From Mycobacterium sp. PS03-16 (lineage in GTDB: Bacteria; Actinomycetota; Actinomycetes; Mycobacteriales; Mycobacteriaceae), in contig NZ_SPQO01000021.1 in NCBI RefSeq assembly GCF_004570325.1, positions 1 through 64,000 of the forward strand: DNA of 64,000 bases, given 5' to 3'. A program made the translations under genes and the position numbers. The notes beneath the pieces were generated by a model. It did not search any database. It was not told the origin of the DNA and saw nothing but the letters and a program-made list of their open reading frames with translations. Below, piece by piece: positions 24,000 to 31,911 of the stretch; positions within the stretch are counted from its first letter, which is position 1; every line of letters starts with the position of its first letter.

Positions 24000-24869
24000 T
24001 CAGCACCATCGCCGCAGCAACGCCTCGGCGTCGCGGCTCAGCCGGGCGACCACCTCGGCGGCGGGCTCGCTCGCGCTGACCGCCCCCACGCCCTGACCGG
24101 CGTTGACCGGAGTCGGCGCCCCCGCTTCGTCGGTCAGCACGCGCTCTGGGATGTGGGCGGGCCAGTCGTAGTCCTGCTGCAGATCGAATTCGCGGGTGAG
24201 CGTCGTGTCGGCGCTGTCGGCGGCCAGCAGCGCACCGCGCGCCGTGTCCGGCGTCGAAGCCTCCACACATGCCGCGAAGACGGTGCCCAGCCAGCCCGCC
24301 GACGCCCCCGCCGCCAGCACCGCGGCCAGTCCGCGCGCCGTGGAGATCCCGCCTGCGGCCAGCACCGGCACGTCGAACCGGTCCAGCAGCTCGGCCAGCA
24401 ACGGAAGTGTGGCGACCCGCGGTTCCCCGTGGCCGCCGCCCTCCGCGCCGCGGGCCACCAGCACGTCGACCCCGGCGTCGACCGCGCGGTGCGCCGCGGC
24501 GACGGTGCCGACCTGACCTGCGGTGCGGATCCCGGCATCATGCGCGCGGCGCACCCACGACCAGTCCTCACCGAAGCTCACACTCAACAGCGCCGGCCCG
24601 GCGGCCAGCGCCGCGTCGAGCAGGCGTGGGTGGCGCTGCGTCACCCAGTGCACCAGGCCGATCCCCACCGGCCGCTCGATGCCGGAGAGTGCCCGCAGCT
24701 CGCCGGTCAACAGCTCGGGCGTGGCGGCGCTGCCCATCCCGACCATGCCGAGGCCGCCGGCACCCGACACCACCTGAGCCAACCGTGCGCCCGCCGCACC
24801 GCCCATCGGCGCGTTGACGATCGGCACGTCGATGCCGAGCGTCTCGCACCAGGGAGTTCGAAGGGGCAC
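24000..24869 (-). CDS. Nitronate monooxygenase (2-nitropropane dioxygenase family)
   Basis: This FMN-dependent TIM-barrel enzyme of 289 residues probably oxidises alkyl nitronates, which arise from nitroalkanes such as 3-nitropropionate. Family features are IVNAPMGGAAGARLAQVVSGAGGLGMVGMG at the N-terminus, VLVARGAEGGGHGEP (FMN phosphate/His region), PVLAAGGISTARGLAAVLAAGA and GWLGTVFAAC. It starts at GTG 24869. Its stop lies four bases from the dacB1 stop (convergent). Confidence 0.88.
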   Translation of the reverse strand: MPLRTPWCETLGIDVPIVNAPMGGAAGARLAQVVSGAGGLGMVGMGSAATPELLTGELRALSGIERPVGIGLVHWVTQRHPRLLDAALAAGPALLSVSFGEDWSWVRRAHDAGIRTAGQVGTVAAAHRAVDAGVDVLVARGAEGGGHGEPRVATLPLLAELLDRFDVPVLAAGGISTARGLAAVLAAGASAGWLGTVFAACVEASTPDTARGALLAADSADTTLTREFDLQQDYDWPAHIPERVLTDEAGAPTPVNAGQGVGAVSASEPAAEVVARLSRDAEALLRRWC

Positions 24870-24875
24870 GAACGA

Positions 24876-24919
24876 GAAATACCACGCAGCGGGCCGGCGA
24901 CCTCACTGCGTGGTATTTC
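24876..24919 (-). terminator. 14-bp hairpin terminator after NCS1 permease gene
   Basis: GAAATACCACGCAG (24876-24889) is perfectly complementary to 24906-24919, with a 16-nt loop. It lies between the 3' end of the minus-strand permease gene and the start of the nitronate monooxygenase gene, so it can end the 24.9-29.9 kb operon. It is adjacent to TCTGCGTC at 24921. Confidence 0.7.
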
Positions 24920-24930
24920 GTCTGCGTCGG

Positions 24931-26460
24931 TCAGCTCGGATCGGTCACCGCGGCGGGGACCCGCTTGACGCTGACTTCGGGCACTACGGCCGGAGCGGGA
25001 ATCGGCCCGCAGACTTCGGGCGGGTCGGGCCAGAGCCGGTTGATCACCACACAGCCGACCAGGGCGATCAGACCTGAGGCGATCAGCCCGCCGTCGATGC
25101 CGCCCATGAGGGGCACCAGCGCCCCGGTGTAGGCGTCGTTCACCGAGAACAGCATGCCGACGCACGCGGAGAGCACCCACAGCCCCACCGTCCGGGTGTT
25201 CAGCCCGTGGGTGTACCAGTAGACGCCGCCGCGCTCACCACGGTTGAAGACCTGCAGGTCGTCGACGTTGTAGTACCCGCCGCGCTTGAGGTGGCCGTAG
25301 ACCGTGATCACCACCCACGGGATCGAGAAGCAGACCAGCAGTTGCAGATAGACCGCCATCCCGCTTTCGATCTTGTCGTAGAAGTGCCCCACGTAGACCA
25401 GCGCCGTCGCCAGGGCGCACGCCAGCAGCGTGGCCTGGATCCGGTTGAAGCGAGGGATGATCGCGCTGGTGTCCAGGCCGGTGCCGTAGGTGTTGATCAC
25501 GGCCTGGGTGGTGCCCGAGGCCAGGCCCAGGTACAGCAGGAACGGGATGAACCACATCGGCACCACCTCGACGATGCCGAACACGAACGGCGTGTCGGCG
25601 TCAGCGGCCATCGCGTTGAACGCCGCCGCCGAGGTGTAGGCACCCCACAGGAAGCACACACCCATCCCGAAGATGCCCCCCATGAACAGGGTGAGCACGA
25701 TCCGGCGATCAGAGAACTTCCGCGGTGAGATGTGGCGTGTCCAGTCGCCGGAGTAGGCGGCGTAGGACGAGACCGTCGCCGCGCAGAGCAGAGCGGAGAT
25801 CAGCCAGGTCGTGGTGTGCGAGCCGAACGCGTACTCCCCGGTGCCCTGATAGCGCGCGTCGAAGTCGCCGCTGTAGACGAACAGACCGATCACCATGCAC
25901 AGTCCCGCGGTGGGCAGGATGAACTTCAGCGAGCTCATCATGATGTGGTGGCCGTACACGGAGATGACCGTGACGATGATGCTGAGGATGCCGTAGGCGG
26001 TGAGCCGCACCGCCTCGTTGTCGCCGATGTCGAGCACGCGGATCAGCGCGGCCGCCAGCGCGTCACCGCCCGTCCAGATGGAGATGGCCGCGAACGCCAG
26101 GCTGGCCGTGCCCTCGAGCAACGAGCCGATCAACCGGCCGGCCACCCCGAGGTAGGCACCGCTGGACACGGGGTTGTTGGTTCCCGAGTGCGGACCCATC
26201 AGGCCGGACAGCCCGAGGAACACCGCGCCCACCGCCGACCCGAACAGGATCGAGGTCGCCGCCGACCACCAGCCCAGGCCGAAGGCGATGGGATACCAGC
26301 CGATGATGAACAGGCCGAAGGTCATGCTGCCGCCGAGCAGCAACACGTAGAGATTGCTCGGCCGGGAACGGCGTTCGTCCTCGGGGATGTACTCGATACC
26401 GTGCCGCTCTACCTGAAAGAAGCGGTCCTTGATCGCAGTTTCGACACCTTTGTCTTCCAT
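24931..26460 (-). CDS. NCS1-type nucleobase/hydantoin permease
   Basis: This integral membrane transporter of about 509 residues has ~12 hydrophobic segments. The N-terminal cytoplasmic part (HGIEYIPEDERRSRPSNLY) and the first helices (MTFGLFIIGWYPIAFGLGWW) have NCS1/cytosine-purine permease character, as do SGDWTRHISPRKFSDRR and VINTYGTGLDTSAIIPR. NCS1 members import cytosine, purines, allantoin, hydantoins or related ring compounds with Na+ or H+. An alternative GTG start at 26472 would overlap the preceding gene as GTGA. It is the last gene of the operon, and its cargo is presumably the substrate of the upstream enzymes. Confidence 0.88.
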   Translation of the reverse strand: MEDKGVETAIKDRFFQVERHGIEYIPEDERRSRPSNLYVLLLGGSMTFGLFIIGWYPIAFGLGWWSAATSILFGSAVGAVFLGLSGLMGPHSGTNNPVSSGAYLGVAGRLIGSLLEGTASLAFAAISIWTGGDALAAALIRVLDIGDNEAVRLTAYGILSIIVTVISVYGHHIMMSSLKFILPTAGLCMVIGLFVYSGDFDARYQGTGEYAFGSHTTTWLISALLCAATVSSYAAYSGDWTRHISPRKFSDRRIVLTLFMGGIFGMGVCFLWGAYTSAAAFNAMAADADTPFVFGIVEVVPMWFIPFLLYLGLASGTTQAVINTYGTGLDTSAIIPRFNRIQATLLACALATALVYVGHFYDKIESGMAVYLQLLVCFSIPWVVITVYGHLKRGGYYNVDDLQVFNRGERGGVYWYTHGLNTRTVGLWVLSACVGMLFSVNDAYTGALVPLMGGIDGGLIASGLIALVGCVVINRLWPDPPEVCGPIPAPAVVPEVSVKRVPAAVTDPS

Positions 26461-26468
26461 GCGGTTTG

Positions 26469-27146
26469 TCACTTTCGGATGAGCCACTCGAATGGCCGGA
26501 GATGGTCTGGATTGTCGTTGTACATCAGTTCGGGGTGCCACTGGACCCCGAAGCAGTTCTCGCCTTCCACCGCCTCGACGACTCCATCCGGGCTCCACGC
26601 GGTTGCCAGGAGCGACCCGCTGTCCGAGATGGCCTGATGGTGTTGTGAGTTGACCTTCCTCAACTCGGGGAAGAGCGAATGGGCGACTGTTCCCTCCTTG
26701 ATCTCGATGGAGTGACGGATCGAGGCGTAACCTCCGTCGACGGTGTCCTCCATGTGCTTGCGCACCCCGTAGGCCACCAGGTCCTGATGCAGGCGCCCGC
26801 CGTGCGCCACAGCGAGCAGTTGGGCTCCGCGGCACACCCCGAAGGTCTTGATCCCGCGGCGCCTCGCCACGTCGAGGACGGCGAGCTCGACCTCGTCACG
26901 TCGTTCGTCGACTCCGTAGAGGGTGGCGCGGGCCCGGTCGCCGTACCGGCTGGGATGGATGTCCCCGCCGCTGAGCAGCAGCAGCGAATCGATTCGGGCG
27001 GTCAGCCTGACCGCCTGCTCGGGATCGAGCGTCGCGGGGATCAGGACGGGCATGCCGCCCGCCCTGACCACCGCGTCGATGTAGTTCCGATGGCTGCTCA
27101 AGAAGCCATCGGTCCCGAGAGCGATGACGACGCCGACGACCGTCAT
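26469..27146 (-). CDS. PuuD-like gamma-glutamyl hydrolase (class I GATase fold)
   Basis: This 225-residue peptidase C26 family protein resembles PuuD, which hydrolyses gamma-glutamyl-GABA. The nucleophile is Cys105 in FGVCRGAQLL, with the catalytic His204 and Glu206 in VQWHPEL. The oxyanion-side motif LLLSGGDIHPSRYG is typical. The start ATG at 27146 overlaps the stop of the GlnT-like ligase gene (ATGA), so ligase and hydrolase are made together. This suggests gamma-glutamyl protection followed by removal of glutamate. Confidence 0.88.
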   Translation of the reverse strand: MTVVGVVIALGTDGFLSSHRNYIDAVVRAGGMPVLIPATLDPEQAVRLTARIDSLLLLSGGDIHPSRYGDRARATLYGVDERRDEVELAVLDVARRRGIKTFGVCRGAQLLAVAHGGRLHQDLVAYGVRKHMEDTVDGGYASIRHSIEIKEGTVAHSLFPELRKVNSQHHQAISDSGSLLATAWSPDGVVEAVEGENCFGVQWHPELMYNDNPDHLRPFEWLIRK

Positions 27147-28522
27147 AGGTCCAGCAGGTACTTCCGGCGCTCAGCGTCGGACACGAGCAGGTGGTCGGAC
27201 TCCCACTCCTTGAGCTTCATCTCGGTGTACTCCTGCACGAAGGCCGGCGCGAAGGTCTTGTGCACGAGCGGGTCCTCCTGGAAGGCCTCGATCGCCTCGA
27301 GCAGCGTGCGCGGCAGCACCGGGGCCTTGGAGTTGTGCGACGCCTCTTCCAGCGGCTTGCCCGGATCGAGTCCCTCGCGGATGCCCTCCAACCCGGCGGC
27401 GATCATCAGCGCCGACGCGAAGTAGTAGTTTGCGGCGCTGTCGGCGGCGCGGTACTCGATGCACGGCCGGTTCTGCGGGAGGCGCACGGTGCACGACCGG
27501 TTGTTCGAGCCGTAGCTGACCCGGGTCGGCGCCCAGGAGATCTGGCCGTCGGCGAGGCGCGGGGTGAGGCGCCGGTAGGAGTTCGTCGTCGGATTGCCCA
27601 GCGCGGTGAACGCCGGAGCGTGCTTGAGGACGCCCGCGATGAACTGGTAGGTGGTCTGGGTCCACTCGCCCGCCGAGTCACCCCGGAACGCATTACGTCC
27701 GGTCGCCAGGTCCACCAGGCTCATGTTGAGGTGCGCGCCGGAGCCCCACATGTTGGCGTACGGCTTGGGCATGAACGTGGCGAGCAGGCCACATTCCTTC
27801 GCGATCTGCTTGACGGCGAACCGGAACAGCGTCATCCGGTCGGCCATCTCCAGCACCGGCGCGTGTCCGATGCTGAGCTCGTACTGCCCGTCACCGCCCT
27901 CATGGCCGAAGGCGTAGACCCCGAAGTCCATCTCCGCCAGGTAGCCGACGAGCTTGTCGAAGAACTCCGAGGCGTCCAGCGTCGCCTCGACGTCATAGGC
28001 CGGTGACGGCTTGAGCGATCCGCTACGTGCGATCGGCATCAGGCGATCATGTTCGCCCTCAAGCGATTCCGGCCGGAAGACGTAGAACTCCGGTTCGACA
28101 CCGAGATGCACCGAGTAGCCCAACTCCGCCGCCGCCTTGACCTGGGAGCGCAGGGCATTGCGGGGGCACAGCGCGAACGGCTCGCGGCCGCCGAAGCTCA
28201 TGTCGGCCACCATCCAGGCGTAGCGCCGGTCCCACGGCAGGATCTTCAGCGTGCTCAGATCCGGCACGCCGACGACCTCGTCTTCGGTGGGATTCATGTT
28301 GCCGATCCCGCCGAACCCGCGTGGCGTGTAGCGTTCAGCGCCCGCGACCAGGTCCGCGAAGTGGGTCATCGGCACGATCTTCGACTTCGGCCGGCCGAGC
28401 ACATCGATCCAGTTCGCCATCGCGTACTTCACGCCGTTGGCCGAGAGTTCCTTGGCCACCCGCGAATGCTCGGGATCCAAGGCGTACAGCGTGTCGTTGC
28501 GTTCGAAGATGGTGTCTGTCAT
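27143..28522 (-). CDS. GlnT/GMAS-type gamma-glutamyl ligase (glutamine synthetase family)
   Basis: This 459-residue enzyme of the glutamine synthetase superfamily probably joins glutamate to an amine with ATP. Metal and ATP motifs are visible: GVEPEFYVF, FGHEGGDGQYELSI, GAHLNMSL, NRSCTVRLP and CIEYRAADSAANYYF. The N-terminus (GVKYAMANWIDVLGRPKSKIVP) resembles type III GlnT and gamma-glutamylmethylamide synthetases rather than housekeeping GlnA. The adenylylation-type C-terminus is absent. The ATG at 28522 follows AAGGAG. Next to a PuuD-like hydrolase it parallels the Puu pathway, but no PuuB- or PuuC-like gene is present. Confidence 0.87.
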   Translation of the reverse strand: MTDTIFERNDTLYALDPEHSRVAKELSANGVKYAMANWIDVLGRPKSKIVPMTHFADLVAGAERYTPRGFGGIGNMNPTEDEVVGVPDLSTLKILPWDRRYAWMVADMSFGGREPFALCPRNALRSQVKAAAELGYSVHLGVEPEFYVFRPESLEGEHDRLMPIARSGSLKPSPAYDVEATLDASEFFDKLVGYLAEMDFGVYAFGHEGGDGQYELSIGHAPVLEMADRMTLFRFAVKQIAKECGLLATFMPKPYANMWGSGAHLNMSLVDLATGRNAFRGDSAGEWTQTTYQFIAGVLKHAPAFTALGNPTTNSYRRLTPRLADGQISWAPTRVSYGSNNRSCTVRLPQNRPCIEYRAADSAANYYFASALMIAAGLEGIREGLDPGKPLEEASHNSKAPVLPRTLLEAIEAFQEDPLVHKTFAPAFVQEYTEMKLKEWESDHLLVSDAERRKYLLDL

Positions 28523-28586
28523 GGGATTCTCCTTCTCATGGTCGGGCGGCCGCGCCGGATGGCGAGCGATGAGCGCCCCGTGGTGG

Positions 28587-29840
28587 TTACGGCTGGTTGG
28601 CGAGTGCCTCGGCGGCGAGCGTGAACGGCTCGAGAGGCGCACGCGCGACCCCGCCGCCGATCTGCCCGCCTCCGATACCGGCGATCCCGATGTCGAGGAC
28701 GGGGGTGATCCCCGTTTCGGCGATCGCGCGGACGTCGAATCCGACTGGCGTACCGCGGTAGTCGAGCGCGGGTATCCGGAAGTCCGGATGGGTGGTTGCG
28801 CAGATCCGGTACATCTGTTCGGTGCGTTCGAGCATCGCTGCGGCCTTACCGCCGCTCGACCGCTGCAGTGGTAGCGCGGCCGCCTGAGCGACACCGCCCA
28901 GGCCGACGGTCTCGGTGATCACGCTCTCCCCGCCCATGAACTCCATGTCGTCCTCGGAATGGCCGGGATACAGCTTCATGGCCTCGAACGTGGGAAGGGG
29001 ACCGGTGAACCATCTGTCTCCCGTGCCGGAAACCTGGATTCCGAATTCCCGGCAGGAGAATGCCATTGCGGTGACCACGCTCGATCCGGCCACCCCGCGC
29101 ATCCGGTTGGCCATGACCTTGGCGGCGGCCATCGCCAGACGCAGGAAGAAGTAGTCGCCCTCCGACAGGTACTCGGCCACGGTGCGCGCGTCCTCCGCTT
29201 GCGCCTCGGCGATCGAGCGCAAGAGCGTGCGCGCGAAGAGCGTTGTCGCAGCGGTGTTCCGGCTGTGCAGTTCGTCACCCATCGTCAACGCCCGCGCGAT
29301 GATCGGTTTGAGGTCGACGCCGCCGTGCTGCCGCACCACACGATCCAGCGCCGGGCCCACGTGGTCACGCAGATGATCGAGGTTGCGCCGGGTGGCTTCG
29401 GTGTAGACCCCGTAGTTCAGCCGGTCCACCGCGTCGCCCTCGTAGAGCGTGCAGTAGGCGCGGTCGGCGGTCTGGGAATCCTCGACCACGACGACCGGCA
29501 TGGAGGCCGTGGTGACGCCGGCCAGCGATCCGACGACGCCGAGTTCCTGACAGCCGGATACGGTGACTTCACCCGCCAGGAAGGCTCTTTCGGCCGCGAC
29601 GCGGTCCTCGGCGAAGCCCTCGTAGATGGCCGCGCCGAGCAGGGCCTCGCGCTGCCCTCCGGTGTACTTCTCGAACGGCATCGTCGGCCCCGAGGTGAGG
29701 ATCAGATTGCGGCGCATGCCGGGAACGGTGTCGACCGCGCGAGAGATCGCGACCAATCGCGGCGCACAGGCGAACATGCGACCGAGGGCGTCGGCGTTCG
29801 CGTCGGCGTGAACGCCGAGTTCGGTGGGCGCGGCCATCAT
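28587..29840 (-). CDS. AllG/YlbE-like (DUF1116) protein, orphan
   Basis: The 417-residue protein is colinear with E. coli YlbE (AllG). Shared signatures are EVTVSGCQELGVVGSLAGVTTASMP, LTMGDELHSRNTAA, FGIQVSGTGDRWFTGP, ESVITETVGLGG and ETGITPVLDIGIAGI. YlbE is one of three proteins (AllF/FdrA, AllG, AllH) reported as the oxamate carbamoyltransferase of anaerobic allantoin catabolism. No AllF or AllH partner is seen in this window. It is the first large gene of the LacI-regulated operon. Its start overlaps the stop of a 27-codon leader ORF. A carbamoyl-transfer or ureide-related role is inference. Confidence 0.82.
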   Translation of the reverse strand: MMAAPTELGVHADANADALGRMFACAPRLVAISRAVDTVPGMRRNLILTSGPTMPFEKYTGGQREALLGAAIYEGFAEDRVAAERAFLAGEVTVSGCQELGVVGSLAGVTTASMPVVVVEDSQTADRAYCTLYEGDAVDRLNYGVYTEATRRNLDHLRDHVGPALDRVVRQHGGVDLKPIIARALTMGDELHSRNTAATTLFARTLLRSIAEAQAEDARTVAEYLSEGDYFFLRLAMAAAKVMANRMRGVAGSSVVTAMAFSCREFGIQVSGTGDRWFTGPLPTFEAMKLYPGHSEDDMEFMGGESVITETVGLGGVAQAAALPLQRSSGGKAAAMLERTEQMYRICATTHPDFRIPALDYRGTPVGFDVRAIAETGITPVLDIGIAGIGGGQIGGGVARAPLEPFTLAAEALANQP

Positions 29841-29920
29841 GCGGCCGTCTCATGGCCCGGCAGGGCCACCACGCTCAGTGACAAAAGGTTTTGGCATTCG
29901 CGGATGTGCGACGAAGGCAT
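29837..29920 (-). CDS. 27-residue leader ORF coupled to the DUF1116 gene
   Basis: ATG 29920 is preceded at seven bases by a strong AGGAG. The frame encodes MPSSHIRECQ...PGHETAA and stops in TGA at 29839-29837, embedded in ATGATG, which holds both possible DUF1116 start codons. The DUF1116 start itself has no good ribosome-binding site, so reinitiation from this leader is likely. The peptide has no known homology that I recognise. The operator CAAAAGGTTTTG lies inside it. It might be only a translation device rather than a functional peptide. Confidence 0.5.
   Translation of the reverse strand: MPSSHIRECQNLLSLSVVALPGHETAA
29882..29893. promoter_or_regulatory. LacI-type operator, proximal copy
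   Basis: CAAAAGGTTTTG is a near-perfect dyad differing from the distal operator only at the centre (GG instead of CG). It lies 42 bp upstream of the DUF1116 start and inside the leader ORF. It could serve as a second site for looping or transcription roadblock. Confidence 0.55.
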
Positions 29921-29969
29921 AGAAGTACTCCTGGAGGTGAGGCGGCAATCGAACGACCACTGCGCTTGA

Positions 29970-29981
29970 CAAAACGTTTTG
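29970..29981. promoter_or_regulatory. LacI-type operator, distal copy
   Basis: CAAAACGTTTTG is a perfect 12-bp palindrome with the central CG typical of LacI/GalR operators. It overlaps TTGACA (29966-29971) on the + strand. It is placed between the divergent DUF1116 operon and the LacI gene, where the regulator could control both directions. The centre-to-centre distance to the other site is 88 bp. Confidence 0.75.
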
Positions 29982-30078
29982 GCTATGTTCTGCTAAAACC
30001 GTAACGCAGTGATCTGCGGCCGGTCAAGAGTCAAATGTGATCGCGGACACGCAGCTGCCTCCCGAGGTCGAGGACGAC

Positions 30079-31140
30079 GTGGCGAATATCAAGGATGTGG
30101 CACGGCACGCCGACGTGTCGGTGACGACGGTGTCGCACGTGCTCAACGGTCGCGGCCGGGTCTCCGCCAAGACCCGCGCCCGTGTGCTGGCGGCCGCCGA
30201 GCAACTCGGCTACACCGCCAACGCTCATGCCCAGCAGCTGGTCACCCGCCGTAGCCATATCCTGGTCATCCAGATGCCCGACCTGGACGGCCCGGCTGGA
30301 CATGACGTCGCGCTGGTGCCGACGTCGGAATCGGAGTACTTCCTCGAATTGGTCAACGGCGCCGCAGCGGCCGCAGCCGACGCGAAGTACGCCTTGATCG
30401 TCGTGTCGGCCGGGGTGGATGTGTCGTCCATGCGCAGCTTCGGCGTCGACGGAATGATCATCGTCGACCCGAAGGGCTCCGAGCCCGTGCTTCAAACGTC
30501 CTTTGCGGCAAAGTATCCCGTCGTGACGACCGGTGAGCCGGTGATCGCCGCGGGTGCGCCGGGCTTCGTTGTGGACAACGATCACCGGGCCGCCGCCCGA
30601 GAGATACTCGACCACTTCGCGGCGCAGGGCCGGTCACGGCCCGCGCTGATCGTCGACACCACCTCGCGGTCCTACATTCGTGACATCGTCGAGGCTTATG
30701 GCGACTGGTGCTCAGACCACGGGCTGAGTCCCGCCGTTGTCGCCGTACCGGATGCCACCCCCGCCGACATGGGCGCCGCGCTGGCATCACTGCGGACCGG
30801 TCCGGAACCGGCCGATGCCATCTTCACGAGCTCGGACGGATGCGCGGTCGCATTGCTCAATGCTGCGCGCACCGCGGGAGTGTCGGTTCCCGGCGATCTC
30901 GCGTTGGCCAGTGCGGTCGACAGCTCGATCCTTCGCGTGACCAACCCGCCGGTCACGGCGGTGTACCTACATCCACGGGACATCGGCGCGCGGGCGGTCG
31001 AATGCCTGACCCAACTGATCGCCGGCGGAGAATCCGGCAGCGACGCACCGGAGTTGGACACGTCGCGACGTCTCATCCCCACCCGGCTCTTCATCCGGGA
31101 ATCGACGACAACAGATCACCACGATGACGATGGGAAGTGA
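30079..31140 (+). CDS. LacI/GalR-family transcriptional regulator
   Basis: This 353-residue regulator starts MANIKDVARHADVSVTTVSHVLNGRGRVSAKTRARVLAAAEQLGY, the complete LacI helix-turn-helix and hinge. A periplasmic-binding-protein-like ligand domain follows, with DGMIIVDPKG, PDAIFTSSDGCAVALLNAA-like segments and TAVYLHPRDIGARA. GTG 30079 is chosen because it gives the canonical LacI start and follows GAGGAC. GTG 30037 would add 14 residues. It most likely represses the divergent DUF1116 operon until an inducer (a substrate or intermediate) binds. Confidence 0.92.
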   Translation: MANIKDVARHADVSVTTVSHVLNGRGRVSAKTRARVLAAAEQLGYTANAHAQQLVTRRSHILVIQMPDLDGPAGHDVALVPTSESEYFLELVNGAAAAAADAKYALIVVSAGVDVSSMRSFGVDGMIIVDPKGSEPVLQTSFAAKYPVVTTGEPVIAAGAPGFVVDNDHRAAAREILDHFAAQGRSRPALIVDTTSRSYIRDIVEAYGDWCSDHGLSPAVVAVPDATPADMGAALASLRTGPEPADAIFTSSDGCAVALLNAARTAGVSVPGDLALASAVDSSILRVTNPPVTAVYLHPRDIGARAVECLTQLIAGGESGSDAPELDTSRRLIPTRLFIRESTTTDHHDDDGK

Positions 31141-31144
31141 ATCG

Positions 31145-31786
31145 ATGAAGGTTCTGGTCATCAGCGCGAGCCCGCGTGAGGACGGTAACTCTCACGTGCT
31201 GGCGGAGGCCGCGATCTCCGGTGCCAGATCGGCCGGCCATGAGGTCGAACACGTCTTCCTCAACGACTACGTCGAACGAATGCTGGACAACTGTCGCCGG
31301 TGCCGGCTGACGGACGGGCGCTGCTCCATCAACGACGGCTACGAGTCGTTGCTCCTCGACAAGATACTGCCCGCCGACGGCATCATCTACGCGATGCCGC
31401 TGTACTTCTACGGCATGCCGGCCCGCCTCAAGTCGGTCTTCGACAGGTTGTTCTGCTACACCGCGAACAGCGCTCCGCAGCAGGCGCAGGTGGTGGCGGG
31501 AATCACCGGAAAGACTGTCGGAGTGTTGATCTCATGTGAAGAGAGTTACGTCGGCGCGACGTCGGGCGTCATCGCCCAATACCAGGAGCTGACACGGTAT
31601 CTGGATCAATCGCTCGCCGGCGTGGTGATCGGGAACGGGAACAGCCGAGGTGAGATCGTGCACGATCCGTGCGATCCGGTGTCCGCGGCGCGCGATCTCG
31701 GCGCCCGGCTGTTCGACATCCGGGTGACCGACTACCGACTCACCTCGGTCCGATCGAATCGCGTGTGGGAGCACCTCGGCGTTTGA
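31145..31786 (+). CDS. NADPH-dependent FMN reductase / flavodoxin-like protein
   Basis: This 213-residue flavodoxin-fold protein starts MKVLVISASPREDGNSHVLAEAA, the FMN-phosphate binding loop. The segment DNCRRCRLTDGRC resembles the CxxC...C of iron-sulfur flavoproteins, and MPLYFYGMPARLKSVFDRL is the family core. It starts four bases after the lacI stop, so the two form one transcript. It may supply reduced flavin or act as a quinone or nitro reductase in the pathway of the divergent operon. Confidence 0.85.
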   Translation: MKVLVISASPREDGNSHVLAEAAISGARSAGHEVEHVFLNDYVERMLDNCRRCRLTDGRCSINDGYESLLLDKILPADGIIYAMPLYFYGMPARLKSVFDRLFCYTANSAPQQAQVVAGITGKTVGVLISCEESYVGATSGVIAQYQELTRYLDQSLAGVVIGNGNSRGEIVHDPCDPVSAARDLGARLFDIRVTDYRLTSVRSNRVWEHLGV

Positions 31787-31856
31787 CGGGACGCGCGTGC
31801 CGTGGCCAGTCGACCATTCGCGTGCTTGCTACCGTGGGGACCGTCACGCCGTGACA

Positions 31857-31899
31857 CCGGACGAGGGGCACCGTACCCGGCGAGCGACAAGACGGTGCC
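31857..31899 (+). ncRNA. Guanidine-III (ykkC-III) riboswitch
   Basis: The segment CCGGACGAGG...CACCGTACCCGG...GACAAGACGGTGCC follows the compact guanidine-III aptamer almost base for base. GGCACCGT (31867-31874) pairs with ACGGTGCC (31892-31899), and CCGG 31857-31860 pairs with CCGG 31877-31880 to form the pseudoknot. The conserved ACGAGG and ACAAGACGG elements are present. GGAGG follows at 31901 and the gdx ATG at 31912, so guanidinium binding probably exposes the ribosome-binding site. The gene controlled is a guanidinium exporter, which agrees. A possible -10 TACCGT is at 31830-31835. The 31787-31856 leader shows nothing else convincing. Confidence 0.93.
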
Positions 31900-31911
31900 T
31901 GGAGGTGTGTT

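Noticed and set aside
28587..29920. A frameshift splitting one larger DUF1116 gene into the 27-codon ORF and the main ORF.
   Set aside because: The main protein already aligns over its whole length with E. coli YlbE, and the short peptide does not resemble its N-terminus.
29966..29989. TTGACA (29966-29971) with TATGTT as a sigma-A promoter for lacI.
   Set aside because: The spacer would be only 12 bp. A promoter is likely in this region, but I cannot place the -10 hexamer.
30037..30078. GTG 30037 as the lacI start.
   Set aside because: It would add 14 residues before the canonical MANIKDVA start, which has its own upstream GAGGAC.
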